Below, piece after piece: positions 1 through 12,616 of a DNA stretch of 18,382 nt. This DNA comes from Desulfuromonadaceae bacterium. Lineage in GTDB: Bacteria; Desulfobacterota; Desulfuromonadia; Desulfuromonadales; Syntrophotaleaceae. The position numbers and the translations under genes are program-made. Positions within the stretch are counted from its first letter, which is position 1. The number at the start of each line of letters is the position of its first letter. The DNA lies in the NCBI GenBank assembly GCA_021107335.1, contig JAIOSZ010000300.1, positions 1-18,382 of the forward strand, in the 5' to 3' direction. The notes below the pieces were generated by a model. It saw only the letters and a program-made list of their open reading frames with translations. It was not told the origin of the DNA and made no database searches.

Positions 1-13
1 CAGGACCTAGACT

Positions 14-487
14 ATGAAATGTCCCTTCTGCGGCTTTGCCGATAATCGGGTCATCGATTCGCGCCTTGGCAAGGAAGGCAACAGTATTCGCCGTCGCCGA
101 GAATGTCTACAGTGCGAGCGGCGTTTTACAACCTATGAGCGGGTGGAGGAAATTCTGCCCCTGGTGGTCAAGAAAGATGGTCGTCGCCAACCCTTTAATC
201 GCCTCAAGGTGATTGCCGGTATGCAGCGAGCGTGCGAAAAACGGCCCGTATCCATTGCCACAGTCGAACAGCTCGTCGACCAACTTGAACGCCAGCTTCA
301 GGAAAGCGGCGATCGAGAGGTTGATTCGAGCCTCATTGGCAAAGCGGTCATGGACGCCTTACATGAGCTCGACGAGGTTGCTTACGTCCGTTTCGCTTCG
401 GTCTACCGTCAATTCAAGGATATTAACGAGTTCATGGCTGAGCTTAAGGATATTCTGGCGGAAGGCAGTGGTCCGAAGTCCAGTTAA
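14..487 (+). CDS. nrdR: Transcriptional repressor NrdR
   Basis: 157 residues, the usual NrdR length. The N-terminus is a zinc ribbon with paired cysteines C3/C6 and C31/C34 (MKCPFCG and ECLQCERRF), followed by the basic RRRR stretch. From about residue 49 it continues as an ATP-cone domain ([14 protein letters not shown]). In this family the ATP-cone senses ATP/dATP and the protein binds NrdR boxes upstream of ribonucleotide reductase genes. No NrdR box was recognised in this window, so its targets lie elsewhere. The ATG is 13 bases from the window edge with AGGA about 8 bases upstream. It is followed after 24 bases by ribD on the same strand. The nrdR-rib-nusB order is common in Deltaproteobacteria and other bacteria. 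Complete gene. Confidence 0.97.
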   Translation: MKCPFCGFADNRVIDSRLGKEGNSIRRRRECLQCERRFTTYERVEEILPLVVKKDGRRQPFNRLKVIAGMQRACEKRPVSIATVEQLVDQLERQLQESGDREVDSSLIGKAVMDALHELDEVAYVRFASVYRQFKDINEFMAELKDILAEGSGPKSS

Positions 488-511
488 TTCTCTACAGGGT
501 TCTTTTCAGTC

Positions 512-1621
512 ATGGATGCAACTGCGGATCGATACATGCGCCGGGCCCTCGAGTTAGGCGCCCGTGCAGAGGGACGCACCCGGCCTAATCCCGCCGTTGG
601 TGCTGTGGTGGTCGCTGACCAGCAGATTGTCGGTGAAGGCTACCATCCAGCTGCTGGCCAACCCCACGCTGAAGTCTTTGCTCTACAGGCTGCATCCGGG
701 CATACCGCGGGAGCTGACCTTTACGTTACACTTGAACCCTGTTCCCACCAAGGCCGGACCGGGCCTTGCACCGAGGCGATTATTGCCGCAGGTATCGCCC
801 GGGTTTTCGTCGGCACTCAAGACCCTAATCCACAAGTGGCCGGTTCCGGTATTCGTCGGCTTCGCCAAGCTGGTATTCCGGTTGAGCTCGGTCTGTGCGA
901 AAAGGACAGCCAGCGTTTAATCGCGCCCTTCGCCAAGCACATCACCACCGGATTACCCTTTGTTATTCTCAAGAGTGCCGTCACTCTGGATGGTCAAACT
1001 GCCACTTCGACCGGCGATTCCCAATGGATTTCCAACACCCAGAGCCGTGAAGAAGTGCATCGGTTGCGGGATCGAGTCGACGCCATCATGGTCGGTGTTG
1101 GCACGGCCCTAAACGACGATCCGAAACTTACCACCCGGTTACCAGACGGAAGAGATGCGTTACGGGTTGTGGTCGATTCCCAGTTACGCACTCCTTCGCA
1201 GGCAGCACTGTTGCATCTTGATTCAACCGCAGAAACTCTTATTGCCCATATTGCCAGTGCCCCCGAAGATCGCCGCCGTCGCCTCGCCATGGGTCGTGCG
1301 GTGCTTCTGGAAACGGCCGAGAGGGAAGGGCGGGTCGATTTACACGATCTACTGACGCAACTAGGAAGTCGCGGTGTTCAGAGCGTCCTTTTGGAAGGAG
1401 GGGCGCAATTGAATGCGGCCTTTTTAAAAGCTGGTCTTATCGATCGCATGATGATCTTTGTCGCACCGAAGGTTATCGGCGGTAATGGCGGTTACGGTAT
1501 CTTTGCAGGGCAGGGAGTTCCCTGTCTGGCGGACGCCATGCAGTTGCAGGATATTCGGATTAACCGTTTTGGCGATGATGTGCTTATTGAAGGGGAGGTG
1601 AAACGATGTTTACCGGCCTGA
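512..1621 (+). CDS. ribD: Bifunctional riboflavin biosynthesis deaminase/reductase RibD
   Basis: 369 residues with the two standard RibD domains. The N-terminal cytidine-deaminase-like domain has the zinc motif HAE (H52, E54) and PCSHQGRTGPC (C77, C86). The C-terminal reductase domain starts near residue 150 (LPFVILKSAVTLDGQTAT) and has the late GGAQLNAAFL motif. By family it deaminates the GTP cyclohydrolase II product (2,5-diamino-6-ribosylamino-pyrimidinone phosphate) and reduces the ribosyl side chain with NADPH, in the cytoplasm. The ATG at 512 has only a weak AGGG upstream, but the following residues (YMRRALELGARAEG) are typical of the N-terminus. The last 16 bases overlap ribE in another frame, indicating translational coupling. 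Confidence 0.97.
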   Translation: MDATADRYMRRALELGARAEGRTRPNPAVGAVVVADQQIVGEGYHPAAGQPHAEVFALQAASGHTAGADLYVTLEPCSHQGRTGPCTEAIIAAGIARVFVGTQDPNPQVAGSGIRRLRQAGIPVELGLCEKDSQRLIAPFAKHITTGLPFVILKSAVTLDGQTATSTGDSQWISNTQSREEVHRLRDRVDAIMVGVGTALNDDPKLTTRLPDGRDALRVVVDSQLRTPSQAALLHLDSTAETLIAHIASAPEDRRRRLAMGRAVLLETAEREGRVDLHDLLTQLGSRGVQSVLLEGGAQLNAAFLKAGLIDRMMIFVAPKVIGGNGGYGIFAGQGVPCLADAMQLQDIRINRFGDDVLIEGEVKRCLPA

Positions 1622-2256
1622 TTGAAGATCTCGGTACCGTCCGTTCCCTGCAGACCGGTGGAGGCAGTGGGCGCATCACTATCGCTACCGGCCTATCCAT
1701 GGAGGAGATCGCACTCGGGGACAGTATCGCCGTTAACGGTGTGTGTCTTACGGTGGTGACCTTTGGCAGTGGGCAGTTCAGTGCCGATGTCTCGGCAGAG
1801 AGCCTAGCCAGAACTGTTCTCGGTGATTTGCGGCCCGGCCAGCGGGTAAACCTGGAGCGGGCCCTGCGTCTGTCCGATCGGTTGGGTGGTCACCTGGTCA
1901 GTGGTCATGTAGATGGCTTAGGAGTGGTGACCGAACGTTACCAGGACCGTAACGCCATACGTTTTACTATCGAGGTTGCCGCCCCCTTGCAGCGCTACTT
2001 GGTGGAAAAGGGCTCGGTGGCTATCGACGGTATAAGCCTAACTGTAAATAGTGTTACTAGCCAGGGTTTTAGCGTGGCAGTCATCCCCCATTCCCTGGCC
2101 AAGACTACCTTGCAAGAGCGGCGGGTTGGCTCGACCGTAAATATCGAAACAGACCTGCTCGGAAAGTATGTGGAGCGTCTTATGCGACCCGCTTCCGAGC
2201 GAGGCGAAGAGGGGGCTCTCAGCCTCGATATGCTTGCCAAAAACGGCTTTCTGTGA
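1606..2256 (+). CDS. ribE: Riboflavin synthase alpha subunit
   Basis: 216 residues, the normal size for the trimeric riboflavin synthase built of two lumazine-binding barrels. The signature N-terminus MFTGLIEDLGTV is present. The first barrel carries NGVCLTVV and the second carries IDGISLTVNSV; HLVSGHVDG lies at the junction. The enzyme dismutates two 6,7-dimethyl-8-ribityllumazines into riboflavin and the RibD product. A strong ribosome site (GGGGAGG) lies inside the end of ribD, 7 bases before the ATG, and the reading frames overlap by 16 bases. Some annotations call this gene ribC. Confidence 0.97.
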   Translation: MFTGLIEDLGTVRSLQTGGGSGRITIATGLSMEEIALGDSIAVNGVCLTVVTFGSGQFSADVSAESLARTVLGDLRPGQRVNLERALRLSDRLGGHLVSGHVDGLGVVTERYQDRNAIRFTIEVAAPLQRYLVEKGSVAIDGISLTVNSVTSQGFSVAVIPHSLAKTTLQERRVGSTVNIETDLLGKYVERLMRPASERGEEGALSLDMLAKNGFL

Positions 2257-2291
2257 CATAGTACGCCCCTCGAAAGGGAGGAAACAATATC

Positions 2292-3497
2292 ATGCCGATT
2301 CATAATATAGGAGCGGCCCTGGAAGATATCCGCCAGGGCAAGATGGTTATTCTGATCGATGACGAAGATCGCGAAAATGAAGGCGATCTGGCTATGGCCG
2401 CCGAACTGGTCACACCGGAAGCGGTCAACTTTATGGCCAAGGAAGGGCGAGGCCTAATCTGCCTGTCCCTCACCGAAGAAAGGGCCGATGAACTCGATCT
2501 GCCCCTCATGGTCCAGGAAAATACCTCGTCCTTCGGTACCGCCTTCACTGTATCTATTGAAGCCCGTCAGGGTGTATCAACGGGCATCTCGGCCAAGGAT
2601 CGGGCGACCACCATTCAGGTGGCGATCGCCGACGAATCCCAGGCCAAGGACCTGGCCCGACCCGGCCATGTGTTTCCTCTGCGGGCTAAAAAGGGTGGGG
2701 TGCTGGTCCGTGCCGGCCAGACCGAAGGCTCTGTTGATTTGGCACGACTGGCGGGTCTTAAACCGGCCGGTGTCATCTGCGAGATCATGAATGATGATGG
2801 CAGCATGGCACGCACACCTCAACTGAAAAAATTTGCCAAGAAGCACGATCTTAAGATCGTCACCGTGGCCGACCTGGTTAGCTATCGCATGCAAAAAGAA
2901 CTGCTGGTGCATGCGGCTACCGACACTGTTATTCCGACACCTTTCGGGGGTGATTTTCAGGCGATTGCTTACGAAAATGAGGTCGATGATTTGCAGCATC
3001 TGGCCCTTGTCAAGGGCACCATCGATCCTGATAAACCGGTACTGGTTCGAGTCCATTCCGAATGCCTGACCGGCGACGTGTTCGGTTCGCTGCGCTGCGA
3101 TTGTGGTGATCAGTTGCGTTCAGCCATGTGCCAGATCGCTGACGATGGCTGTGGCGTCATTGTTTATATGCGCCAAGAAGGGCGTGGTATTGGCCTGATT
3201 AATAAACTTAAAGCCTACGCTCTACAGGATCAAGGCCACGATACGGTAGAGGCTAACGTCGCTCTCGGCTTTCAGGACGACCTGCGAGACTACGGTATCG
3301 GCGCACAGATTTTACTGGATCTCGGAGTACGGCAGATTCGACTGATGACCAATAACCCTAAAAAGATTGTAGGGCTAGAAGGCTACGGTCTTAAAGTGGT
3401 TGAAAGAGTACCGATCGAGATATCGCCGACCTGTGAAAATATTCGCTATCTCAAAACAAAACGTGAAAAAATGGGGCATTTGCTAGAGAATCTCTAG
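2292..3497 (+). CDS. ribBA: Bifunctional DHBP synthase / GTP cyclohydrolase II RibBA
   Basis: 401 residues in two domains. Residues 1 to about 203 are 3,4-dihydroxy-2-butanone-4-phosphate synthase, with the acidic motif [11 protein letters not shown] near residue 23 and HVFPLRA near 126. From about residue 205 the protein is GTP cyclohydrolase II, with zinc cysteines C258, C269 and C271 in [19 protein letters not shown], then RQEGRGIGL. It therefore supplies both starting branches of riboflavin synthesis, from ribulose 5-phosphate and from GTP. All signature residues I looked for are present, so both halves should be active. GGGAGG lies about 10 bases before the ATG. The gap to ribE is 35 bases, consistent with one operon. 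Confidence 0.97.
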   Translation: MPIHNIGAALEDIRQGKMVILIDDEDRENEGDLAMAAELVTPEAVNFMAKEGRGLICLSLTEERADELDLPLMVQENTSSFGTAFTVSIEARQGVSTGISAKDRATTIQVAIADESQAKDLARPGHVFPLRAKKGGVLVRAGQTEGSVDLARLAGLKPAGVICEIMNDDGSMARTPQLKKFAKKHDLKIVTVADLVSYRMQKELLVHAATDTVIPTPFGGDFQAIAYENEVDDLQHLALVKGTIDPDKPVLVRVHSECLTGDVFGSLRCDCGDQLRSAMCQIADDGCGVIVYMRQEGRGIGLINKLKAYALQDQGHDTVEANVALGFQDDLRDYGIGAQILLDLGVRQIRLMTNNPKKIVGLEGYGLKVVERVPIEISPTCENIRYLKTKREKMGHLLENL

Positions 3498-3576
3498 CCG
3501 AGAACGACTAGGTTTGTTGGTCAGAGCCTATCGCCTCTATCGAATTCATTGTACGAGTTAAACCGTTGTGCGAAGG

Positions 3577-3588
3577 CCCGTATACGGG
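3577..3588. promoter_or_regulatory. Perfect 12-bp palindrome in the ribBA-ribH gap
   Basis: CCCGTATACGGG is perfectly self-complementary. It sits in the 160-base gap 3498-3657, the only large gap inside the riboflavin run. I found no gene and no FMN-riboswitch signature in that gap. The palindrome could be an operator, a short hairpin in the mRNA, or chance; the function is unknown. Confidence 0.3.
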
Positions 3589-3657
3589 TGATACCGCCTG
3601 TCCGTCGCTGCCGCCAATCGGATAACAGAAAAATCGCCATAGAAGAGGGAGAATACC

Positions 3658-4122
3658 ATGGCCAGAATTATCGAAGGCAAGCTCGACGCTAAGGGCTTTA
3701 AGGTTGGCATCGTGGTCAGCCGTTTTAACAGCTTTATTTGCGAGCGCCTGCTTGAGGGCGCCATTGATACTCTGGTGCGTCATAATGCCGATGACGGAGA
3801 TATCGATGTGGTTCGTGTGCCTGGCGCCTTTGAGATTCCTCTAGTGGCTAAAAAGCTGGCAACCTCCGGTCGTTATGACGGTGTAATCTGCCTCGGTGCC
3901 GTTATTCGCGGTGCTACCCCCCACTTCGATTATGTTTGTTCGGAGGTCTCAAAAGGGGTCGCTACAGTAAGCCTCGATACGGATATCCCTATTGCCTTTG
4001 GCGTCATTACGACGGACACCATCGAGCAGGCTATCGAACGGGCCGGCAGTAAGGCGGGTAACAAGGGCGCTGAAGCAGCCATGGTGGTGATCGAGATGCT
4101 CAACCTGTTTAAGGCGCTTTGA
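3658..4122 (+). CDS. ribH: 6,7-dimethyl-8-ribityllumazine synthase
   Basis: 154 residues, the typical length of the icosahedral or pentameric lumazine synthase. Family motifs in order: [17 protein letters not shown] near residue 19, VPGAFEIP at 54, and [16 protein letters not shown] at 79, with the catalytic His at residue 89. Then come [12 protein letters not shown] and a closing KGAEAA. It condenses the RibD product (after dephosphorylation) with the RibB product to make lumazine for RibE. The ribosome site GAGGGAG precedes the ATG by 7 bases. The stop codon is followed almost immediately by nusB, a frequent ribH-nusB pairing. Confidence 0.97.
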   Translation: MARIIEGKLDAKGFKVGIVVSRFNSFICERLLEGAIDTLVRHNADDGDIDVVRVPGAFEIPLVAKKLATSGRYDGVICLGAVIRGATPHFDYVCSEVSKGVATVSLDTDIPIAFGVITTDTIEQAIERAGSKAGNKGAEAAMVVIEMLNLFKAL

Positions 4123-4127
4123 TTACT

Positions 4128-4598
4128 ATGCAGAATGGTTCCCGACGTCAAGGCCGCGAATTGGCCATCAAATTACTCTTCAGTCTGTTTGAGGGTGAAT
4201 CTACCCTGGACCAGTTGCTGGATACCTTTTGGAGCAGCTTCCGCTTTTGCAACGATATCCTGGGCGAGCCCCTCGATGAGGTGGAGTTGCCGATTAAGCA
4301 GGATATTCGAGTTTTTACCGAGGAACTGGTGCGCGGTGTCGCGGATCATCGTGAGCAGCTCGACCAGATCATCGACGAATTTTCTACAAACTGGTCACTG
4401 GATCGCATGTCGAAAGTGGATTTGGCGATCTTGCGTATGGCCGCGTTTGAACTATTATTTCAGCCGCAGACCCCCACCAGCGTGGTTATTAACGAAGCGG
4501 TAGAGGTTGGCAAACGCTACGGTACGCGGGAAACGCCGGCTTTTGTGAATGGCCTGCTCGATAAGGTATCGCGAATCTATCGTCCCCAATCCCCATGA
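4128..4598 (+). CDS. nusB: Transcription antitermination factor NusB
   Basis: 156 residues from the ATG at 4128. An in-frame TTG at 4119, overlapping the ribH stop, would add three residues; AAGG at 4111 sits too far from the ATG and too close to the TTG to decide. NusB landmarks are RRQGRELAIKLLFSL at the N-terminus and, in the C-terminal half, SLDRMSKVDLAILRMAAFEL, then VVINEAVEVGKRYG and FVNGLLDKV. It is an all-helical RNA-binding protein that joins NusE (ribosomal protein S10) on boxA of rRNA transcripts. It ends in an ATGA overlap with the next gene, which points to translational coupling. Confidence 0.96.
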   Translation: MQNGSRRQGRELAIKLLFSLFEGESTLDQLLDTFWSSFRFCNDILGEPLDEVELPIKQDIRVFTEELVRGVADHREQLDQIIDEFSTNWSLDRMSKVDLAILRMAAFELLFQPQTPTSVVINEAVEVGKRYGTRETPAFVNGLLDKVSRIYRPQSP

Positions 4599-5050
4599 AC
4601 TCGGTGCGAGTCGTAGCTCAGGCTCCGGATCGTATGCCCGGTGAGGTGGTGGCCGGTTTCTTCTTCGAAGACCAGCGGCCGATGGACGGAGCGGCAGCTC
4701 TTCTGGACTGGAGGCTGAACGGCTTACTCAGTCGACTGTTGTTGGACGGTTCAGCAACGGGGCGGCCCGGCGAATACATACTGGTTGGTAATAACGGCAA
4801 GTTGCAGACGCCGTGGATTCTCTTTGCTGGTGCTGGTATGCTAAAGAACTTGGCACCCTTTACTTACCGGGGGCTGGTAGGCAGTGTTATCGATGATTGC
4901 CGTCGGGTTGGGTTTCGTCAGGTGTCTCTGTGTTTGACTAAACCGGCTGGGGTCGCCACCGATTGGGTGGAACAATTGGCAACAGAATTGGCTCTTGGAG
5001 CCGATGGTATGGAAATTATCCTGACCCTGCAGGCAAGGGTTGGTGCATGA
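4595..5050 (+). CDS. Stand-alone M17 leucyl aminopeptidase N-terminal-domain-like protein
   Basis: 151 residues. The pattern AALLDWRLNGLLSRLL, then GRPGEYILVGNNGKL and PWILFAGAGM, resembles the N-terminal macro-like domain of M17 leucyl aminopeptidases: a G-x-L-x-x-LL helix, a G-x-x-GE strand, then a VGLG-like loop. The catalytic C-terminal half (metal-binding Asp/Glu/Lys and the NTDAEGRL signature) is absent, and no continuation is visible downstream. The gene therefore cannot encode a peptidase on its own. It starts at the ATGA shared with the nusB stop and ends 66 bases before hom, so it probably shares their transcript. Homology is judged by pattern only, and the role is unknown. Confidence 0.7.
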   Translation: MNSVRVVAQAPDRMPGEVVAGFFFEDQRPMDGAAALLDWRLNGLLSRLLLDGSATGRPGEYILVGNNGKLQTPWILFAGAGMLKNLAPFTYRGLVGSVIDDCRRVGFRQVSLCLTKPAGVATDWVEQLATELALGADGMEIILTLQARVGA

Positions 5051-5116
5051 CCGGTTGTGTTGAAGTACCGGGGCTACTATGCGAGTAGAAAATATTTCGT
5101 TTGCAATGGAGGGGCT

Positions 5117-6427
5117 ATGAAAGAGATCAAGGTAGGATTGCTAGGGTTCGGCACTATCGGTGCCGGTGTAGTCAAGGTTCTTCAGCAAAACGCCGAATTG
5201 ATGACAGGTCGCCTTGGCGCTTCGATGAAACTTGCGCGCATTGCCGACCTCGATATCACCACTGACCGCGGGGTGCAGGTCGATGAAGGTGTGCTTACCA
5301 CCGATGCCGATCAGGTCTTGACTGCCCCGGATATCGATATCGTTATCGAATTGATTGGTGGCTATGAGCCCGCCCGCTCCTTTGTCTTGAAGGCTATCGA
5401 GCACGGTAAACATGTGGTGACCGCCAACAAGGCGTTGATGGCTAAATATGGGCAAGAGATTCTGGCTGCAGCGGCCGACAAAGGTGTGGAGGTCATGTTC
5501 GAAGCCTCGGTCGGTGGTGGTATACCGGTGTTGTCGGCCATCAAGGAAAATCTTTGCGTAAACCGCTTTCGCTCGATCCTCGGCATCCTTAATGGTACCT
5601 GCAATTACATTCTGACCCGCATGACCAATGAAGGAGCCGATTTTGCTGCGGTGTTGAAAGATGCCCAGGACCAGGGATACGCTGAGGCCGATCCTACCTT
5701 CGATATCGAAGGGGTCGATACAGCCCACAAACTTGCTATTCTCATGGGGCTCTGTTACGGCACTCAAATTGATTGCGACGATATTCATCTGGAGGGTATT
5801 AGCCAGATCTCGGCAATCGATATTCAGTTCGCCCGCCAATTCGGCTATAAGATCAAATTGTTAGCCATCAGCAAAGAGGTCAATGGTGAAATTGAGGCAC
5901 GGGTGCATCCGACCATGATTCCTCAAAATGCTCCTCTGGCTGATGTGGACGGGGTATTTAATGCAGTACGTCTGGTCGGTGATTTTGTCGGGCCGGTAAT
6001 GCTGTACGGACAGGGGGCCGGTATGGATGCTACTGCCAGCGCCGTTATGGGTGATGCGATGACTATCGCGCGCAACCTTCTGACTGACTCCATTGGCCGT
6101 ACCCCGGCCATGGGCTATTGTCCCTCTGCTATCGGTAAATTGCCAATTAAGGCCATGGCCGATATCGTCAGTCGTTATTATCTGCGTTTTAGTACTGTTG
6201 ACAAACCGGGGGTGGTGGCCAGAATCGCTAGTATCCTTGGTAACTATCAGATCGGTATTTCTTCCATGGTCCAGCCGGAAGGACATGCCGTGGATACGGT
6301 GCCGATCGTCATCATGACTCACGAAGCCAAGGAAGCCGACATTCGAGTGGCCCTTGACGAAATCGATCAACTCGAGGTGGTGCATGAGCCGAGTCACCTC
6401 ATCAGGATTGAAAGTTCCATCGAATAA
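5117..6427 (+). CDS. hom: Homoserine dehydrogenase
   Basis: 436 residues from the ATG at 5117, which has GGAGGGG just upstream. An in-frame upstream start at 5057 would add 20 residues not expected in the family. Domains: a Rossmann NAD(P) fold starting VGLLGFGTIGAG; a catalytic part with TANKALMAKYG, GGGIPVLSAIKENL, ILGILNGTCNYILT and DPTFDIEGVDTAHKLAIL; and a C-terminal ACT domain from about residue 355 (YYLRFSTVDKPGVVARIASIL). It reduces aspartate semialdehyde to homoserine for threonine and methionine synthesis. The ACT domain is the usual site of threonine feedback control. It is the last gene of the left operon, with a strong terminator right behind it. Confidence 0.97.
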   Translation: MKEIKVGLLGFGTIGAGVVKVLQQNAELMTGRLGASMKLARIADLDITTDRGVQVDEGVLTTDADQVLTAPDIDIVIELIGGYEPARSFVLKAIEHGKHVVTANKALMAKYGQEILAAAADKGVEVMFEASVGGGIPVLSAIKENLCVNRFRSILGILNGTCNYILTRMTNEGADFAAVLKDAQDQGYAEADPTFDIEGVDTAHKLAILMGLCYGTQIDCDDIHLEGISQISAIDIQFARQFGYKIKLLAISKEVNGEIEARVHPTMIPQNAPLADVDGVFNAVRLVGDFVGPVMLYGQGAGMDATASAVMGDAMTIARNLLTDSIGRTPAMGYCPSAIGKLPIKAMADIVSRYYLRFSTVDKPGVVARIASILGNYQIGISSMVQPEGHAVDTVPIVIMTHEAKEADIRVALDEIDQLEVVHEPSHLIRIESSIE

Positions 6428-6447
6428 GTATTTTTAGAAATAAATTT

Positions 6448-6478
6448 AAAAAGGCGCCCCGAAACGGGCGCCTTTTTT
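6448..6478. terminator. Bidirectional intrinsic terminator between hom and trmL
   Basis: GGCGCCC (6453-6459) pairs perfectly with GGGCGCC (6466-6472) around a 6-base loop. The hairpin is preceded by an A tract and followed by a T tract, so it reads as a rho-independent terminator on both strands. It serves the convergent genes hom (+) and trmL (-). Confidence 0.93.
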
Positions 6479-6525
6479 CTTGCTGGACATTTCAAACAGT
6501 GAACCGTAGAGGCTGTTCTCGCGAT

Positions 6526-6993
6526 TCAGGTTAGCCTACCGGTCTGACGCAAGGCTTCGTACAGGACGATGCCGGCGGCAGTAGACAAATTAAGGCTGCG
6601 CACCCGGTCGTTGAAGATCGGAATACGGATGCTCTGTTCGGCTTCGGCGTTCAGCAGTTCTTCAGGCAGACCTTTGGTCTCCTTGCCGAAGATCAAAAAG
6701 TCACCTGGTTGATAATCGACCTCGACGTGACTGCGCGCCGCCTTCTTTGAAGTGTACCAACATCGGGCGGTGGGATATTCCTTCTGTAGCGCTTCTAGAG
6801 ATGTCCACTGTCGCACATCGATGACCTCCCAGTAGTCGAGGCCGGCTCGCTTCAGGTAGCGGTCGTCGAGGGAGAAACCGAGTTTGCCGACCAGATGCAG
6901 CACCGTGTTGGTGGCCCCGCAAAGCCGAGCGATGTTGCCAGTGTTGGGGGGGATCTCCGGTTCGATCAGGACGATATGAAAAGGCTTTGGCAT
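6526..6993 (-). CDS. trmL: tRNA (cytidine/uridine-34-2'-O)-methyltransferase TrmL
   Basis: 155 residues, the size of the minimal SPOUT (TrmH-class) methyltransferase. SPOUT motifs are visible: PPNTGNIARLC (motif 1), FLIFGKETKGLP (motif 2), and IPIFNDRVRSLNLSTAAGIVLYEA (motif 3, knotted SAM-binding C-terminus). By family it 2'-O-methylates the wobble base of leucine tRNAs using SAM. No Shine-Dalgarno sequence is visible before the ATG, but PKPFHIVLIEPEIPPNTG is the expected N-terminus. It lies 71 bases downstream of metY on the same strand and could be co-transcribed with it. It ends at the shared terminator with hom. Confidence 0.95.
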   Translation of the reverse strand: MPKPFHIVLIEPEIPPNTGNIARLCGATNTVLHLVGKLGFSLDDRYLKRAGLDYWEVIDVRQWTSLEALQKEYPTARCWYTSKKAARSHVEVDYQPGDFLIFGKETKGLPEELLNAEAEQSIRIPIFNDRVRSLNLSTAAGIVLYEALRQTGRLT

Positions 6994-7064
6994 AGGTAGT
7001 TAGGCTCAGGTCCATGCCGCAAACCCACCTGTCAGGCAGGTTCGCGACACTCCAGAAGGGCTGG

Positions 7065-10169
<3,105 letters not shown>

Positions 10170-10211
10170 GCCTGCGCTATCGGTTGAGGGGGCAAGGAGC
10201 AGAGCCAGAGG

Positions 10212-10487
10212 TTAGTTGTCGATGCTCTCTCGCAGACCTTTGCCGACTTTGAAAAAAGGTAGTTTTTTTGGTTTAACCTCTATCGTTTCGCCGGTTTTTG
10301 GATTGCGCCCAGTATAGGCCTTGTAGCTTTTAACGGTCATGCTACCAAAACCGCGAATCTCGATGCGTCCGCCTTCCGCCAAGGTATCGGTCATTGATTG
10401 AAAAATAAGGTTGACGATTTCTTCGGCCTTTTTGAAGGTCAATCCCTTTTCAAAAGCCAGCGCTTCGATAAGATCCGATTTGTTCAT
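10212..10487 (-). CDS. ihfB: HU/IHF-family DNA-bending protein, IHF-beta-like
   Basis: 91 residues. It starts MNKSDLIEALA and carries RIEIRGFGSM, then TGRNPKTGETIEV on the DNA-intercalating beta arm with the minor-groove proline, and ends PFFKVGKGLRESI. The ERIEIRGFGS-type strand is more like IHF-beta than HU, but both are close and the assignment is by eye. These proteins form dimers that sharply bend DNA and assist promoters, replication and recombination. TGGAGG lies 6 bases before the ATG. Convergent with rqcH, with only 42 bases between the stops and no clear terminator there. Confidence 0.9.
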   Translation of the reverse strand: MNKSDLIEALAFEKGLTFKKAEEIVNLIFQSMTDTLAEGGRIEIRGFGSMTVKSYKAYTGRNPKTGETIEVKPKKLPFFKVGKGLRESIDN

Positions 10488-10571
10488 GTTGCCTCCAGAA
10501 TGCTTTTCGTTTTGCGATGCAAAGCACCTTCAGTTGGTAGGTGAACTCACTGATTTAGCTCTGGATAAATA

Positions 10572-10597
10572 CTTTAAGAATTAGGTTATACTTAAAG
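10572..10597. promoter_or_regulatory. Inverted repeat upstream of ihfB
   Basis: CTTTAAG (10572-10578) and CTTAAAG (10591-10597) form perfect 7-bp arms around a 12-base AT-rich spacer, about 85 bases upstream of the ihfB start on the minus strand. The position suits an operator or promoter element of ihfB. The bound protein is unknown and chance is possible in AT-rich DNA. Confidence 0.35.
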
Positions 10598-10696
10598 ATA
10601 TACGGCACTTAGGGGGCTGTCAATCAAGGGGGCTGAATTTTTATTGAAATTATTCCCTTCGCTTCAGGATCTTTGTGGCTAATGCCTGCTCTGACA

Positions 10697-10728
10697 TTGT
10701 TAACCAAATTGTCTGAGCCGGTTGACAA
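10697..10728. promoter_or_regulatory. Predicted BirA operator of the biotin operon
   Basis: TTGTTAACC (10697-10705), 14 bases, then GGTTGACAA (10720-10728). The known bacterial BirA signal is TTGTAAACC-N14/15-GGTTTACAA, and each half here matches 8 of 9 positions. The two halves are reverse complements except at one position. The right half covers the -35 box of the bioB promoter, so binding would block RNA polymerase. Confidence 0.85.
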
Positions 10729-10749
10729 AACTTTCTGTCGCCTTATAAT
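10722..10749 (+). promoter_or_regulatory. Sigma-70 promoter of bioBDA
   Basis: A perfect TTGACA (10722-10727), 16-base spacer and perfect TATAAT (10744-10749) lie 40 bases before the bioB ATG. Transcription should begin near 10756. The consensus match implies a strong promoter that needs repression, in keeping with the overlapping BirA operator. Confidence 0.9.
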
Positions 10750-10753
10750 CGGA

Positions 10754-10778
10754 CCCTGTTAACTGACTAAGTACAGGG
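10754..10778 (+). promoter_or_regulatory. Possible leader hairpin covering the bioB ribosome site
   Basis: CCCTGT (10754-10759) and ACAGGG (10773-10778) are perfect reverse complements around a 13-base loop. The right arm contains most of the AGGGAG Shine-Dalgarno of bioB. If transcription starts at or before 10754, the hairpin would partly hide the ribosome site; a slightly later start would remove it. Confidence 0.35.
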
Positions 10779-10789
10779 AGTTTCATACA

Positions 10790-12479
<1,690 letters not shown>

Positions 12480-12616
12480 GCAAGATTTTGTATTGAGTTG
12501 GACTGGGTTGGTTTGGGTGTTAGCCTTAAACTATATTGATGGGTCGGCTGGATAAATATAACGATAAAACAGTTGTTTGTCCGTATGTAGTTAATGTTTT
12601 AGATGAGGGCCTTAGT

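Noticed and set aside
3498..3657. FMN riboswitch before ribH
   Set aside because: The conserved FMN-aptamer segments (AGGGCGGGGTGAAA-like and CCCACCGGCGG-like) are not present here or before ribD.
5141..6397. Long minus-strand open frames opposite hom (232 and 178 codons)
   Set aside because: They lie fully antisense to a well-supported homoserine dehydrogenase and have no recognisable domains; they reflect codon bias of the real gene.
12536..12616. Longer N-terminus for BioA from ATG 12539
   Set aside because: No ribosome site and residues unlike the family; GTG 12617 has GAGGG at proper distance. The skipped stretch has a weak promoter-like TTGATG/TATAAC with only 15 bases between, too poor to annotate.
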